Shown: positions 48,410 to 57,178 of the stretch, one piece after another | Layout of the letters: each line of letters starts with the position of its first letter | How positions within the stretch are numbered: the stretch's first letter is position 1 | Assembly (NCBI GenBank): GCA_017445925.1 | Contig: JAFSRW010000052.1 | Coordinates: forward strand, 24,648-88,647 | DNA from: Bacteroidaceae bacterium | Lineage (GTDB): Bacteria; Bacteroidota; Bacteroidia; Bacteroidales; Bacteroidaceae | Reading direction: 5' to 3' | Length of the DNA stretch: 64,000 bases | Translations under genes and position numbers: made by a program | The notes under the pieces: model-generated | Told to the model about the DNA's origin: nothing | Databases searched by the model: none | What the model saw: only the letters and a program-made list of their open reading frames with translations

Positions 48410-48673
48410 ATGAACAAGACTGATTTGGTTGCAAAAATTGCCGAAGGCGCTGGTTTGAGTAAGGTTGATGCAAAGAAGGCTCTCGAAGCTACTTTGGATG
48501 CTATCACAAGTGCTGTAAAGAAGGACGACAAGGTCGTTCTCGTTGGCTTTGGTACATTCGCTGTCCAGAAGCGTGCAGCTCGTAAGGGTGTCAACGTTCT
48601 CACTAAGAAGCCTATTAACATCCCTGCAAAGAAGGTTGTTAAGTTCAAGGCAGGTGCAGACCTAAAGTTCTAA
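48410..48673 (+). CDS. hup: HU-family DNA-binding protein
   Basis: 87 residues, a histone-like protein that bends DNA and compacts the nucleoid. It shows the family's helix-turn-helix start (MNKTDLVAKIAEGAGLS), the VVLVGFGTFAV strand and the arm with KRAARKGVN and the intercalating-proline region KKPINIPAKKVVKFKAG. Size is standard. Single-gene unit with its own promoter and a strong terminator. Confidence 0.96.
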   Translation: MNKTDLVAKIAEGAGLSKVDAKKALEATLDAITSAVKKDDKVVLVGFGTFAVQKRAARKGVNVLTKKPINIPAKKVVKFKAGADLKF

Positions 48674-48697
48674 TCCTCACATCTTGCAAAAAAATGT

Positions 48698-48732
48698 AGC
48701 GCACCGTCTCAATTCCGAGCGGTGCGCTTTTT
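48698..48732 (+). terminator. Terminator of the HU gene
   Basis: AGCGCACCG and CGGTGCGCT form a perfect 9-bp stem (48698-48706 with 48720-48728) followed by TTTT. Confidence 0.9.
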
Positions 48733-48743
48733 ATTGTGGGTTT

Positions 48744-50282
48744 CTATTCTCCCCAAGAACTTCTGTCAAGATTGCGGTAGCCAATAGCCTCTTGCAGATG
48801 ATGCGTCTGAATCCGTTCGGAACCTTCAAGGTCGGCAATGGTTCGAGCAACTCTGAGAATACGGTCATAGGCACGTGCCGAGAGTTGCAAGCGGTTCATG
48901 GCCTCGCGCAACATTTCCAAATCCTCTGGAGCAGGCTCTGCATATCGGTGCATGAGTCTGCTTGTCATCTGGGCATTACAATGTACACTGGGTTCATCCT
49001 TGAAACGTTCTTCCTGTATCTTTCGGGCACGCACCACTCTTTCACGGATGGTGGCACTGCTCTCACCCGGAGCGGTTCTGCTGAGTTCCTCAAAAGAAAG
49101 AGGTGTAATCTCGCACTGGATATCAATACGGTCAAGCAGAGGGCCGGATATCTTATTCAGATATTTGACAATCTGTCCTGGTGTACAACAGCATTGCTTG
49201 GTAGGATGATTATAATAGCCGCAAGGACAAGGATTCATGCTGGCCACAAACATAAAAGAGCAAGGGTAAGAAATGCTGTACTTAGCTCTGGAGATGTTTA
49301 TCACCCTATCTTCCAATGGTTGGCGAAGAACTTCCAGGGTACTTCTTTGGAATTCAGGTAGTTCATCACAAAAAAGAACACCGTTATGAGCCAGACTGAT
49401 TTCGCCTGGTTGAGGATTTGTGCCTCCACCTACGAGAGCCACCTGAGAAACTGTATGATGGGGCGAACGGAAAGGTCGGTGGGCAATCAACGAACAGTTA
49501 CCTGGCAGCTTGCCGGCTACAGAATGTATCTGGGTAGTCTCCAGACTCTCTTGTAACGACAAGGGAGGAAGGATGCTGGGCAAGCGTTTTGCCATCATAC
49601 TCTTACCACTTCCCGGAGGGCCAATCATAATAAGGTTATGACCACCTGCAGCAGCAATCTCCATGGCCCGTTTTACGTGTTCCTGACCTTTGACATCCGA
49701 AAAGTCCAGTTCAAAATCATTCTGCTGAGCATAAAACTCAGAACGCGTATTAATAATGGTTGGTTCCAACGGATGCATACCATTCAGGTGACCTATTACC
49801 TGATTAATATGCCGAACGCCATACACTTTAATCTTATTGACTACAGCTGCCTCTCGTATATTATCTTCAGGTACAAAAAGGCCTTCATATCCCATCTCTC
49901 TGGCTTTGATTGCAATAGGCAGAGCACCCTTTATTGGCATCAGCGAGCCATCCAAACTCAACTCACCAACCATCATGTAGCGTTTCAGCAAGTTTTCATC
50001 CACCTCGCCTTCTGTGGCCATGATACCAATTGCCAAAGGAAGGTCCAGGCCAGACCCCTCTTTGCGTACATCAGCAGGAGCCAGATTCACAGTAATCTGT
50101 CGTGTGGGAAATCTATAGCCGCTGTTTTCCAAAGCCGCCATGATGCGTTCATGACTCTCTTTAACAGCATTGTCAGGTAATCCAACCATAACAAACCGAC
50201 AGCCTCTGGTAGCGTTAACCTCAATGGTTACAGCTACTGCCTGTAACCCTTGGACTGTTGCACCATATACTTTTACAAGCAT
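48744..50282 (-). CDS. YifB/ComM-type Mg chelatase-like AAA ATPase
   Basis: 512 residues. The N-terminal domain is ComM-like ([40 protein letters not shown]), then the AAA domain with Walker [18 protein letters not shown], Walker [11 protein letters not shown], a zinc-like cluster [15 protein letters not shown], and the C-terminal Mg-chelatase helical domain ([20 protein letters not shown]). ComM homologues are helicases that extend branch migration in natural transformation; in this organism the role is inferred. It starts three bases after the preceding lipoprotein gene. Confidence 0.93.
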   Translation of the reverse strand: MLVKVYGATVQGLQAVAVTIEVNATRGCRFVMVGLPDNAVKESHERIMAALENSGYRFPTRQITVNLAPADVRKEGSGLDLPLAIGIMATEGEVDENLLKRYMMVGELSLDGSLMPIKGALPIAIKAREMGYEGLFVPEDNIREAAVVNKIKVYGVRHINQVIGHLNGMHPLEPTIINTRSEFYAQQNDFELDFSDVKGQEHVKRAMEIAAAGGHNLIMIGPPGSGKSMMAKRLPSILPPLSLQESLETTQIHSVAGKLPGNCSLIAHRPFRSPHHTVSQVALVGGGTNPQPGEISLAHNGVLFCDELPEFQRSTLEVLRQPLEDRVINISRAKYSISYPCSFMFVASMNPCPCGYYNHPTKQCCCTPGQIVKYLNKISGPLLDRIDIQCEITPLSFEELSRTAPGESSATIRERVVRARKIQEERFKDEPSVHCNAQMTSRLMHRYAEPAPEDLEMLREAMNRLQLSARAYDRILRVARTIADLEGSERIQTHHLQEAIGYRNLDRSSWGE

Positions 50283-50285
50283 ACT

Positions 50286-51326
50286 TTAATTTACTTTTGG
50301 TTCTATATCTTTGACCCAGTCTGAGCCTGAGGCTATGATTTTCTGGTCGGGACCTACGAGAACAAAAAACGGAAGATCTGTAATGCCCCATTTCTGAACC
50401 AAAGGACTGTTGAAAGATTGGAAATCACAGAATGAATGGTAATCTATACTGTCGTTCTTTTCTATCCTCCTTAACTCTCTTTCATCGGCATCCAGACTAT
50501 AACTAATGGCATTGACCTCAAGGTCCTTTCCTTTCATCTCCCTGCGGAAACGACGGACTCTATACAGAGCACTCTGGGAGCCGCTCTTCCAACTGCCCCA
50601 AAAAGCTATAAGCAGATAAGTTCCCTTAAACTGCTTAGCGGTTATCTCCCCGCCCTCTTCGCCTCCAAAAGCAGAGGTGCGGGTTTTGAGTTTAAAATCC
50701 GGCAGGAGTTGCCCGTCCTGAAGCACGCCATAGGCTTTCACCCGACGGGATAGTTTGCTCAACTCCAAGTCATCGGGGTTAGCACGGCAGAGACTGTCAT
50801 AGATACCAACAACGATGTTCTTATCTAAGTTGTCGGCCTGCAAAAAGTAAGTCTGAAACAAATACTTGCTGACGGCTTGTTTGGAATACTTCAGAATATA
50901 CTTGTGGGCGATATCGAGTATACTATCAGGGGAAAGGTCGGTAATATCCTCGCGAAATTCAGTATACACCTCATTATCATCGGATCCGTCCACATCCACA
51001 GCATTCAGGTTTTGGGCATCGCCCTCTATCTCTATTTCGTCACCAGGACTGGCAAAAATGGTAAGTTCCGAGAAGTTGGGATACAGAAGGCGGAATATTT
51101 CATCTCCTTCTATTTGAGCAATGTACTCAAATTCGCCACCCTCTATCTTTATGGTATCTAGCCGGTCGATAGCCCCACTGGGGCTGTAGATGTAGAACTC
51201 GGCTTGCTCCAAATTAGCAAAATCACCTGTAATCCTCACCTGATTGGGATTACCATTACAGGAATTAAGAATGAAGAGAGAAAAATGAAGAATTATAAGG
51301 TATAAGAGAAAGCCTTTTGTTTTCAT
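50286..51326 (-). CDS. DUF4369/thioredoxin-fold lipoprotein lacking the CxxC motif
   Basis: 346 residues, lipoprotein (lipobox FILNSC, Cys23). An N-terminal DUF4369-like domain (VRITGDFANLEQAEFYIYS; LDTIKIEGGEFEY) is followed by a TlpA-like thioredoxin fold (GQLLPDFKL; TYLLIAFWGSWKSGSQ; WGITDLPFFVLVGPDQKIIASG). The usual W-C-x-x-C reads W-K-S-G-S, so the redox cysteines are absent. Part of the signal peptide (ILHFSLFILNS) is encoded by a 7-base-period repeat at 51262-51296. Co-transcribed with yifB. Confidence 0.85.
   Translation of the reverse strand: MKTKGFLLYLIILHFSLFILNSCNGNPNQVRITGDFANLEQAEFYIYSPSGAIDRLDTIKIEGGEFEYIAQIEGDEIFRLLYPNFSELTIFASPGDEIEIEGDAQNLNAVDVDGSDDNEVYTEFREDITDLSPDSILDIAHKYILKYSKQAVSKYLFQTYFLQADNLDKNIVVGIYDSLCRANPDDLELSKLSRRVKAYGVLQDGQLLPDFKLKTRTSAFGGEEGGEITAKQFKGTYLLIAFWGSWKSGSQSALYRVRRFRREMKGKDLEVNAISYSLDADERELRRIEKNDSIDYHSFCDFQSFNSPLVQKWGITDLPFFVLVGPDQKIIASGSDWVKDIEPKVN
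51262..51296. repeat. 7-base-period repeat inside a signal-peptide coding region
   Basis: Plus-strand units gaattaa, gaatgaa, gagagaa, aaatgaa and gaattat. Read on the minus strand they encode the hydrophobic run ILHFSLFILNS of the lipoprotein signal peptide. Confidence 0.75.
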
Positions 51327-51363
51327 TATTTTAGCCGTTACTCAATTCTTATTGCCCGATATT

Positions 51364-51394
51364 AATTCTTAATTCTTCTCTCTTAATTCTTCAC
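51364..51394. repeat. 7-base-period repeat between two lipoprotein genes
   Basis: Units aattctt, aattctt, ctctctt and aattctt, ending directly at the stop codon of the TPR lipoprotein gene. Confidence 0.7.
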
Positions 51395-53083
51395 TTATTT
51401 AATGATGCTCTTAATAGTAGAGGCGAACTTGGCGAACTCCAGGTCTTTTGCAGCACGGGCAGCTAAGGTGCCGTCCTGCTGAATAGCACTCTTGAGAGCT
51501 GTAGCCAAAGAATTGGCATCGCCTGTTCGAGCTGCAAGGATAGCCTGCAGATAGCTGGTGATGGCATCTGCATTCTTGATGGCAGCAAGGGTCTTCTTGG
51601 CTGCAGTATAATCCTTAGCCAGAATCTGAGCCAAGGCAGCACTATTGGAGCTAACACCAGCCAAGTCGTTAGCTGCCTGCGTGTAGTTACCTTTAGCAAT
51701 ATTCAGGTTACCCAAAATCTCCTTAAAGGTATCTGAGCCACTACCCTTAGCCAGATATGTTTCGGCAGCATTTACATCTCCGTCCTTCAGGGCCAGAAGA
51801 GCCAAATTGGTATTCACCTCGGGAGCATTCTTGCTAACATTGGCAGCCTGCTTCAGGTAATTGTTGGCAGCAGCCACATTACCCTCAGCAATAGCCTGCT
51901 GAGCCATATTGTTCAGAGAACGATAGTCGCTGGGGTATTGCTTGGCAATAGCCTCGTTCCACTGCTTACGCTCACCTTCGTTCTTGGTGAGTTTGTTGGC
52001 ACCATAAACCATCTCCTCTACGCTGAGCTTGCTGGGATCCTGCTGGAACTGAGCCAGAATCTGGTCGTCAGAGCGACCAATAACCTCATAGTTGACAATC
52101 AGACGAGCACGACGCAACTCGGGCAGGATGCTCTCCTTTATGTCGGTGTATACCTCACTCATGTTGCTAATCTGCTGCTCGCGCTCTTCGGGCTCCTGAT
52201 ACATTGAGAGGACGCGGAGGATAATTTCCTTGTCCTGCAGGTTGCTCTTAGAGATGAGTTCCTGGAATCCGTCCCAGTCCTCTGCGGTGTATTTGGTATC
52301 AACATCGGCCTTCATCTGAATCTTCTTCAACTCGCCCTTCAGGTAGTCACTGCTGACGTCCTGACGTTTCTGGGCCAACTTCTCGTTGAAGTCGTACTTA
52401 CCATCAGGACTGGCGTATGCACTAACTTCGATGTTCTGTAGAGCTCGAGTCTCTGCATTATCATTAATCTCCTTCAGAATCTTGCCAAGGTCCTTAATGC
52501 TGACGCTGTTCAGTTCGCTGGCACGCAGGTTAGCCTGATTGATAAGGAACTTAATGTTGGCCTCCTGCTTTTGGGCGATGATACGCTGGTAAGCATCGGG
52601 AGCGGTAGCACCGTTCATATTGCAACGGTCCAGTAACTGAGCGGTTGCCAGCACGCCGTAACCAATCTTGACCTCGGGGATAGAAACGGTTTTCTTACCC
52701 AGTTTGGCATCAAAGCGGGCATACAACTCACTTGACAGCATAGGCTCAATGTAGGCAAAGTTAGTCTTCATAGTATAGGTGCCGCCAACCTTGTACTGAA
52801 TGATAGTGGCATTACCCTCAACCTTCTCGCCCTGGAACGTAGCACCCTGACCTTCTGCCTCGCCGCCCTGATACTTCAGCACGGGAGTAACGGTCACCAC
52901 GGCTTTCTTCTTCATATACTTAACGGGGAAGGTTCCGTTGATGGTAGCGGGAACCTGTCCACCAATGGCCTCCAAAGGAGTTGGGGTTACAGTAAAGTTA
53001 TCTGAACTGAGCTTTCCAAGCTTACTACAAGACGACAGCGCAACAACGGCTGCTGCCATCAATACAATCTGTGATTTCTGCAT
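51395..53083 (-). CDS. TPR and OmpA-like domain lipoprotein
   Basis: 562 residues from the ATG at 53083 (MQKSQIVLMAAAVVALSSC, lipidated Cys19). The longer frame to 53176 is translated promoter sequence. After a beta-rich region (about 30-190) comes an OmpA-like stretch (NIEVSAYASPDGKYDFNEK; LAQKRQDVSSDYL), then tetratricopeptide repeats (YRSLNNMAQQAIAEGNVAAA; VNTNLALLALKDGDVNAAET). It likely bridges peptidoglycan or outer-membrane partners; homologues are common in Bacteroidales, but I know no assigned function. Confidence 0.85.
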   Translation of the reverse strand: MQKSQIVLMAAAVVALSSCSKLGKLSSDNFTVTPTPLEAIGGQVPATINGTFPVKYMKKKAVVTVTPVLKYQGGEAEGQGATFQGEKVEGNATIIQYKVGGTYTMKTNFAYIEPMLSSELYARFDAKLGKKTVSIPEVKIGYGVLATAQLLDRCNMNGATAPDAYQRIIAQKQEANIKFLINQANLRASELNSVSIKDLGKILKEINDNAETRALQNIEVSAYASPDGKYDFNEKLAQKRQDVSSDYLKGELKKIQMKADVDTKYTAEDWDGFQELISKSNLQDKEIILRVLSMYQEPEEREQQISNMSEVYTDIKESILPELRRARLIVNYEVIGRSDDQILAQFQQDPSKLSVEEMVYGANKLTKNEGERKQWNEAIAKQYPSDYRSLNNMAQQAIAEGNVAAANNYLKQAANVSKNAPEVNTNLALLALKDGDVNAAETYLAKGSGSDTFKEILGNLNIAKGNYTQAANDLAGVSSNSAALAQILAKDYTAAKKTLAAIKNADAITSYLQAILAARTGDANSLATALKSAIQQDGTLAARAAKDLEFAKFASTIKSIIK

Positions 53084-53113
53084 AATTCTTATACCTATTA
53101 TATAATTTTGCCG

Positions 53114-53145
53114 CAAAGGTACGAATAAGCGAGAGAATAACCAAA
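53114..53145 (-). promoter_or_regulatory. Promoter of the TPR lipoprotein operon
   Basis: The minus strand reads TTTG-N20-TACCTTTG with spacer ttattctctcgcttattcg next to the -7 element, the conserved-spacer type. It is 31 bases before the ATG at 53083. Confidence 0.7.
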
Positions 53146-53242
53146 TTTTAGAGCCGCGAAAGCAAAGAAAAAGCATACTTTATCTTTGCTGAGTCGCGTC
53201 AAAATTAGACCTCAGGTCAAATTTGTTATCTCAGATGGAGAG

Positions 53243-53881
53243 TTATTTGTTGTCCTTAACTCTGATGAGGGTGAGGCCGTCGCGAAGGGGAAGGATAACC
53301 TTTTCTACTCGGGTGTCTTTGGCCACAAGGTCGTTGAAAGCTTGTACGCCGCGAGTTTGGAGGTCACTCTCGCGAGGCTCGTCTTCTAAAACATGGCCGT
53401 ACCATAGGGTATTGTCGGCAATAATGAAGCCGCCTTTGCGCATACGGGGCAGAATCATCTGGTAATAATCCACGTATTGGCGTTTGTCGGCATCAATGAA
53501 AGCAAGGTCCCACGTGATGTCCATCTGGGGTACCAGCTCTAAGGCATCGCCTATGTGCAAATGAAGCTTATTGGCGTAAGGGCTGCCATCGAACCATTTG
53601 CGGATAAAATCCTCCTGTTCGTCAAAGATTTCAAAGGTGTGCAGTTGGGCTCCTTCCTCCAGCCCCTCGGCCATGCTGAGAGCGCTGTAGCCGCTGAAGG
53701 TTCCCAGTTCCAGCACCATACGGGGGCGAATCATTTGCACCAGCATTTTCAGCAATCGACCTTGCAGATGCCCGCTTGCCATTTGGCCATAAGACAGCCT
53801 GAGCTGTGTATCACGCCACAGCTCATGCAAATATTCTCCTTCAGCATCTATGTGCTGCAGTATGTAATCGTCTATATTCAA
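53243..53881 (-). CDS. O-methyltransferase, class I SAM-dependent
   Basis: 212 residues, similar to the caffeoyl-CoA/catechol O-methyltransferase family. SAM-binding motif VLELGTFSGYSALSMAEGL, the acidic HTFEIFDEQEDF, and the metal-binding LAFIDADKRQYVDYY and FIIADNTLWYG are in the expected order. Substrate unknown. Its start overlaps the aroQ stop by four bases, so the two are coupled. Confidence 0.92.
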   Translation of the reverse strand: MNIDDYILQHIDAEGEYLHELWRDTQLRLSYGQMASGHLQGRLLKMLVQMIRPRMVLELGTFSGYSALSMAEGLEEGAQLHTFEIFDEQEDFIRKWFDGSPYANKLHLHIGDALELVPQMDITWDLAFIDADKRQYVDYYQMILPRMRKGGFIIADNTLWYGHVLEDEPRESDLQTRGVQAFNDLVAKDTRVEKVILPLRDGLTLIRVKDNK

Positions 53882-54315
53882 TCTTCGTCTTGATTAGCTT
53901 TATCTATCAATGCTTCGATAGCCAAACGGTAGCTGTCAAGGCCGAAGCCCATGATAACACCCATGCAGCCTGGGCTGATGAGGCTCTTTCTGCGGAAATC
54001 CTCCCGCTGGTGAACATTGGTAATATGAACCTCGACGGCTGGTGTGCTCACACTCTTCAGAGCATCCAGGATAGCTACGCTGGTATGTGTATAGGCGCCG
54101 GCATTCAGCACGATGCCATCACGGTCGAATCCAACCTCCTGAATCTTATTGATGATTTCACCCTCCAGGTTACTCTGGTAATAGTCTATGCGTACTTGGG
54201 GAAAGCGAGTGCGTAAATCCTTCAGATAATCCGCCCACGCACGTCTTCCATAAATTTCAGGTTCGCGAATGCCCAGTAAATTCAAGTTTGGGCCGTTGAT
54301 AATTTGTATTCTCAT
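53878..54315 (-). CDS. aroQ: 3-dehydroquinate dehydratase, type II
   Basis: 145 residues, catalysing the third step of the shikimate pathway (dehydroquinate to dehydroshikimate). Type II signatures are IINGPNLNLLGIREPEIYG, the catalytic-loop arginine and tyrosine in that segment, GIVLNAGAYTHTSVAI, and VEVHITNVHQREDFR. Normal length. First gene of a two-gene operon with the O-methyltransferase and divergent from xerD. Confidence 0.97.
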   Translation of the reverse strand: MRIQIINGPNLNLLGIREPEIYGRRAWADYLKDLRTRFPQVRIDYYQSNLEGEIINKIQEVGFDRDGIVLNAGAYTHTSVAILDALKSVSTPAVEVHITNVHQREDFRRKSLISPGCMGVIMGFGLDSYRLAIEALIDKANQDED

Positions 54316-54333
54316 AAATAATATGTACTTTTG
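54303..54333 (+). promoter_or_regulatory. Promoter of xerD
   Basis: TTTG (54303-54306), 19 bases and TACTTTTG (54326-54333) match the consensus. It overlaps the first codons of aroQ and lies just before the oppositely directed aroQ promoter, so the two may compete. Confidence 0.6.
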
Positions 54334-54339
54334 TCGCTA

Positions 54340-54347
54340 CAAAGATA
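54340..54347 (-). promoter_or_regulatory. -7 element of aroQ
   Basis: TATCTTTG on the minus strand matches TAnnTTTG, 24 bases before the aroQ ATG. Confidence 0.6.
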
Positions 54348-54406
54348 GAAAAAATAGCTAAACAAGTGTACATAATTATACAAATTTAATCTAAAGGAAC
54401 AAGATT

Positions 54407-55348
54407 TTGGCTTATCAGTTCACTAATACAGGTGCTATTTCTCCTCAGATTCTGAGGCGTTACATGCAATATCTCCGTCTGGAGCGCTCTTATACAGGCA
54501 ATACTTTAGATGCGTATGTGCGTGACCTGCAGAAGCTGCTGAATTATTATGCTGATGTGGGTATCGACTTCCGCCATGTGACCCTTGAGCAACTGGACCA
54601 CTTTTCTGGCACCCTACAGGATTTGGGTGTACAGCCGCGTAGTGTGGCTCGCATCTTGAGTGGCGTGCGTTCGTTTTATCGGTTCCTGGTTTTAGAAAAG
54701 GAACTGGAGACCGACCCCACCGAACTGTTGGAGAATCCGCAGATAGGAAAACACTTGCCCGAGGTGCTGAGCATTCAGGAGATAGATGCCATAGAAGCAG
54801 CTATAGATAATAGTAAGCCGCAAGGTGTGCGTGACAGAGCCATTATAGAGATGCTGTACAGTTGCGGCTTGCGCATCAGCGAGTTGTGCAACCTTAAGAT
54901 GAGCGAGCTGTTCTTAGAGGAAGGCTATATCCGCGTTCACGGCAAAGGTCGAAAAGAACGACTGGTTCCTATTGGCGAACAAGCCATAGAGAAGCTGCGC
55001 CTGTGGTTTGTGGTAAGGGTAACGGTGAAGGCCAAACCCGGGCACGAGGATTATGTGTTCATTAGCACCAAGCGGGGTACTAAGTTGAGCCGAATCACCC
55101 TCTTTGTATATATAAAGGATTATGCCGAACGGGCAGGCATCCAGAAGAATATCAGCCCACATACCTTCCGCCACAGCTTTGCTACCCACCTCTTAGAAGG
55201 CGGAGCCAACCTGCGTGCCATTCAGGCTATGCTGGGACACGAGGACATTTCTACCACCGAAATCTATATGCACATCGACCGCTCTCACCTTCGTCAGGAA
55301 ATCTTGGAGCATCATCCGAGGAACATAAGAATGAAGAGTGAAGAATGA
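54407..55348 (+). CDS. xerD: Site-specific tyrosine recombinase XerD
   Basis: 313 residues. The catalytic set is complete: R156 (CGLRISEL), K180 (HGKGRKERLVPI), H252 and R255 (PHTFRHSFATHLL), H278 (LGHEDIS) and Tyr287 (EIYMHID). It resolves chromosome dimers at dif, with XerC elsewhere. The start is a TTG with an AAAGGA ribosome-binding site; the first ATG (54464) would remove part of the N-terminal SAM-like fold. The last residues (NIRMKSEE) come from a 7-base-period repeat. Confidence 0.94.
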   Translation: MAYQFTNTGAISPQILRRYMQYLRLERSYTGNTLDAYVRDLQKLLNYYADVGIDFRHVTLEQLDHFSGTLQDLGVQPRSVARILSGVRSFYRFLVLEKELETDPTELLENPQIGKHLPEVLSIQEIDAIEAAIDNSKPQGVRDRAIIEMLYSCGLRISELCNLKMSELFLEEGYIRVHGKGRKERLVPIGEQAIEKLRLWFVVRVTVKAKPGHEDYVFISTKRGTKLSRITLFVYIKDYAERAGIQKNISPHTFRHSFATHLLEGGANLRAIQAMLGHEDISTTEIYMHIDRSHLRQEILEHHPRNIRMKSEE

Positions 55349-55353
55349 AGAAT
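55329..55353. repeat. 7-base-period repeat at the 3' end of xerD
   Basis: Units gaatgaa, gagtgaa, gaatgaa and gaatc overlap the xerD stop codon and encode its last residues (MKSEE). Confidence 0.75.
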
Positions 55354-55798
55354 CAACTTGTCAAGACTTTTCCTTACATCCTTACAGTTCTTACAGTATT
55401 ACAGTTTAAAAATCGGTATACAGTATACAGTATACAGTTTCTGTTTAGCAAATTCAGGAATTCGGGATACAGATTACAGAATACAGTTTTTCCGAAGCAC
55501 TTTTCGTCTTCAGTTTCTTCAGTTTCTTCAGTTGACAGTTTTCGAAAACAAAACATAATCAGACAATTGCTCTTATTGATTATGGCTATTTATTATTATA
55601 TACTATATTATAATATTATATTATATATAACAGTATATATTAGATAGTTAGTGGAGTATTAGAACCGATGTGCGGTCAGTCAATAAGTTGAAAAACAAAA
55701 CTGTCAACTGTCAACGCCAAAATAAAACTGTATTCTGTATCTGTATCCAAAATTGATTTGGGAAACTGCCATCGATGCACCGTGTGGCGGGATTCTTG
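55354..55798. repeat. AT-rich intergenic region with short repeats, no gene
   Basis: 55372-55440 contains runs of ttacagt and tatacag (three tandem copies of the latter). 55505-55535 has cagtttctt repeated. 55585-55645 is almost pure A/T (tattataatattatatt). No reading frame, tRNA or promoter stands out. Confidence 0.6.
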
Positions 55799-57055
55799 TT
55801 AAATGCCAGAGAGCAGGAATTGGAAGAGTCCCATGAAGCGGATGCCCTTGTCGTCGGTATATGCGGCAATATCGCTGCCTGTGATGACAATCTTCTGGAA
55901 ACTGTCGTCGACTTTGAGGAGCGACCTTAGTTCTTGCTGCCGCTTCTCTTCGCTGTCTAAAGAGAATGCCGACTGAATGTAGTATTTGTCTCTCCCGTTG
56001 CTGGCAATGAAATCTATCTCATATTGGATATACTCCGACTTGCCATTTCGCATCTCGCGAGCCTCCACCACACCGACATCCACAGCATAACCTCGCATCC
56101 GGAGCTCGTTGTAGATGACGTTCTCCATGATGTGAGTGATCTCCTGTTGCCGGAAATTAAGTTTGGCATTGCGCAATCCCACATCCACTGAATAGTATTT
56201 CTTGATGCTCTCGAAATACTTGTTGCCTTTTATGTTGTAGCGCTTGGCGCCTTCAAATAGGAAAGCTTCTTCCAAATAGCCGATGTAATTGGAAACGGTC
56301 TCAGAATCAATCTTGGTGTTTTGCACGTTTCTCATCACATTGCTGATGCGGTTGGGATTGGTCAGCGAGCCTACAGATGAGCATAGTGCGTCGGCAAGAG
56401 CAGAAAGAGCCTCGCGATTCTTTACCTTGTGACGTTCTACTACGTCATCAAGGTAGGTCTTGTTCCACAACCGTTGCAGATAGGCCACCTTCTGTTCTGA
56501 CGTGCGTTGGCGAAGCAGTCCTGGCATGCCGCCGTAAGTGTAATACTCCTTCCACAATTCACTGACGGGCTCAGTCCTGTCGGTGCAGAACTCACGGAAG
56601 GAGAAGGGCCATACCTTCACCTCATCGCCCCGTCCGCGAAAAATGGTCTTGACGTCGGAAGAAAGAAAATGAGAGTTACTGCCGGTTATGTAAACGTCCA
56701 CATTGTCTCTGGCGTTCAGGCCATTGACTAACTTCTCGAACCCCTCCACTTCCTGCACCTCGTCGAGAATAATGTAATAAGGTGTCGTGTCGTCAGTGAT
56801 GCGGCTATATAGATAGGACTTCAGCGCCTGACGGTCAGTCAGGTCGCCGGTCTCCTCATCGTCGTCCATGTCGAAGGAGACAATAATAATGTTGTCTTCT
56901 GCTACGCCCTTTTCGAGCAAATAATCCTTGAATATTCTGTTGAGCAACCATGACTTGCCCGATCGTCTGGGACCAGTGATGATTTTCACCTCGCCGTTTC
57001 CCATCCTGTCCATCAGTTGACGGAGATAAGTCTCTCTTTGAATGTAACGCTCCAT
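55799..57055 (-). CDS. AAA ATPase with DUF4143 domain
   Basis: 418 residues. Walker A is KIITGPRRSGKSWLLNRIF near residue 25 and Walker B is YYIILDEVQEVEG near residue 100; sensor-like VYITGSNSHFLS follows. The C-terminal half is DUF4143-like (GYLEEAFLFEGAKRYNIKG; RGYAVDVGVVEAREM), which often carries a nuclease-like fold. Proteins of this type are widespread in Bacteroidetes and of unproven function. Preceded by TAATTTTG at 57082-57075 on its strand; no partner genes. Confidence 0.88.
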   Translation of the reverse strand: MERYIQRETYLRQLMDRMGNGEVKIITGPRRSGKSWLLNRIFKDYLLEKGVAEDNIIIVSFDMDDDEETGDLTDRQALKSYLYSRITDDTTPYYIILDEVQEVEGFEKLVNGLNARDNVDVYITGSNSHFLSSDVKTIFRGRGDEVKVWPFSFREFCTDRTEPVSELWKEYYTYGGMPGLLRQRTSEQKVAYLQRLWNKTYLDDVVERHKVKNREALSALADALCSSVGSLTNPNRISNVMRNVQNTKIDSETVSNYIGYLEEAFLFEGAKRYNIKGNKYFESIKKYYSVDVGLRNAKLNFRQQEITHIMENVIYNELRMRGYAVDVGVVEAREMRNGKSEYIQYEIDFIASNGRDKYYIQSAFSLDSEEKRQQELRSLLKVDDSFQKIVITGSDIAAYTDDKGIRFMGLFQFLLSGI

Positions 57056-57074
57056 GCTTGTTCGGATTTTGCTG

Positions 57075-57082
57075 CAAAATTA
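57075..57082 (-). promoter_or_regulatory. -7 element of the DUF4143 ATPase gene
   Basis: TAATTTTG on the minus strand matches TAnnTTTG, 19 bases before the ATG. Confidence 0.5.
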
Positions 57083-57178
57083 CAATAAATTCCGAATAGA
57101 ACCAAGCTTTTAGCCGGATTTTTCTGCAATATTACTGGCTATCTGTCCTTTTCTGATAAAAGTTATATCCTTGTTGGA

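Noticed and set aside
53084-53176. Longer N-terminus for the TPR lipoprotein
   Set aside because: The extra residues are translated promoter repeat, while the ATG at 53083 is followed at once by a good lipoprotein signal.
54407-55798. Integrated mobile element next to the tyrosine recombinase
   Set aside because: The recombinase has XerD features and sits among housekeeping genes; the adjacent AT-rich stretch has no attachment-site duplication or cargo that I can see.
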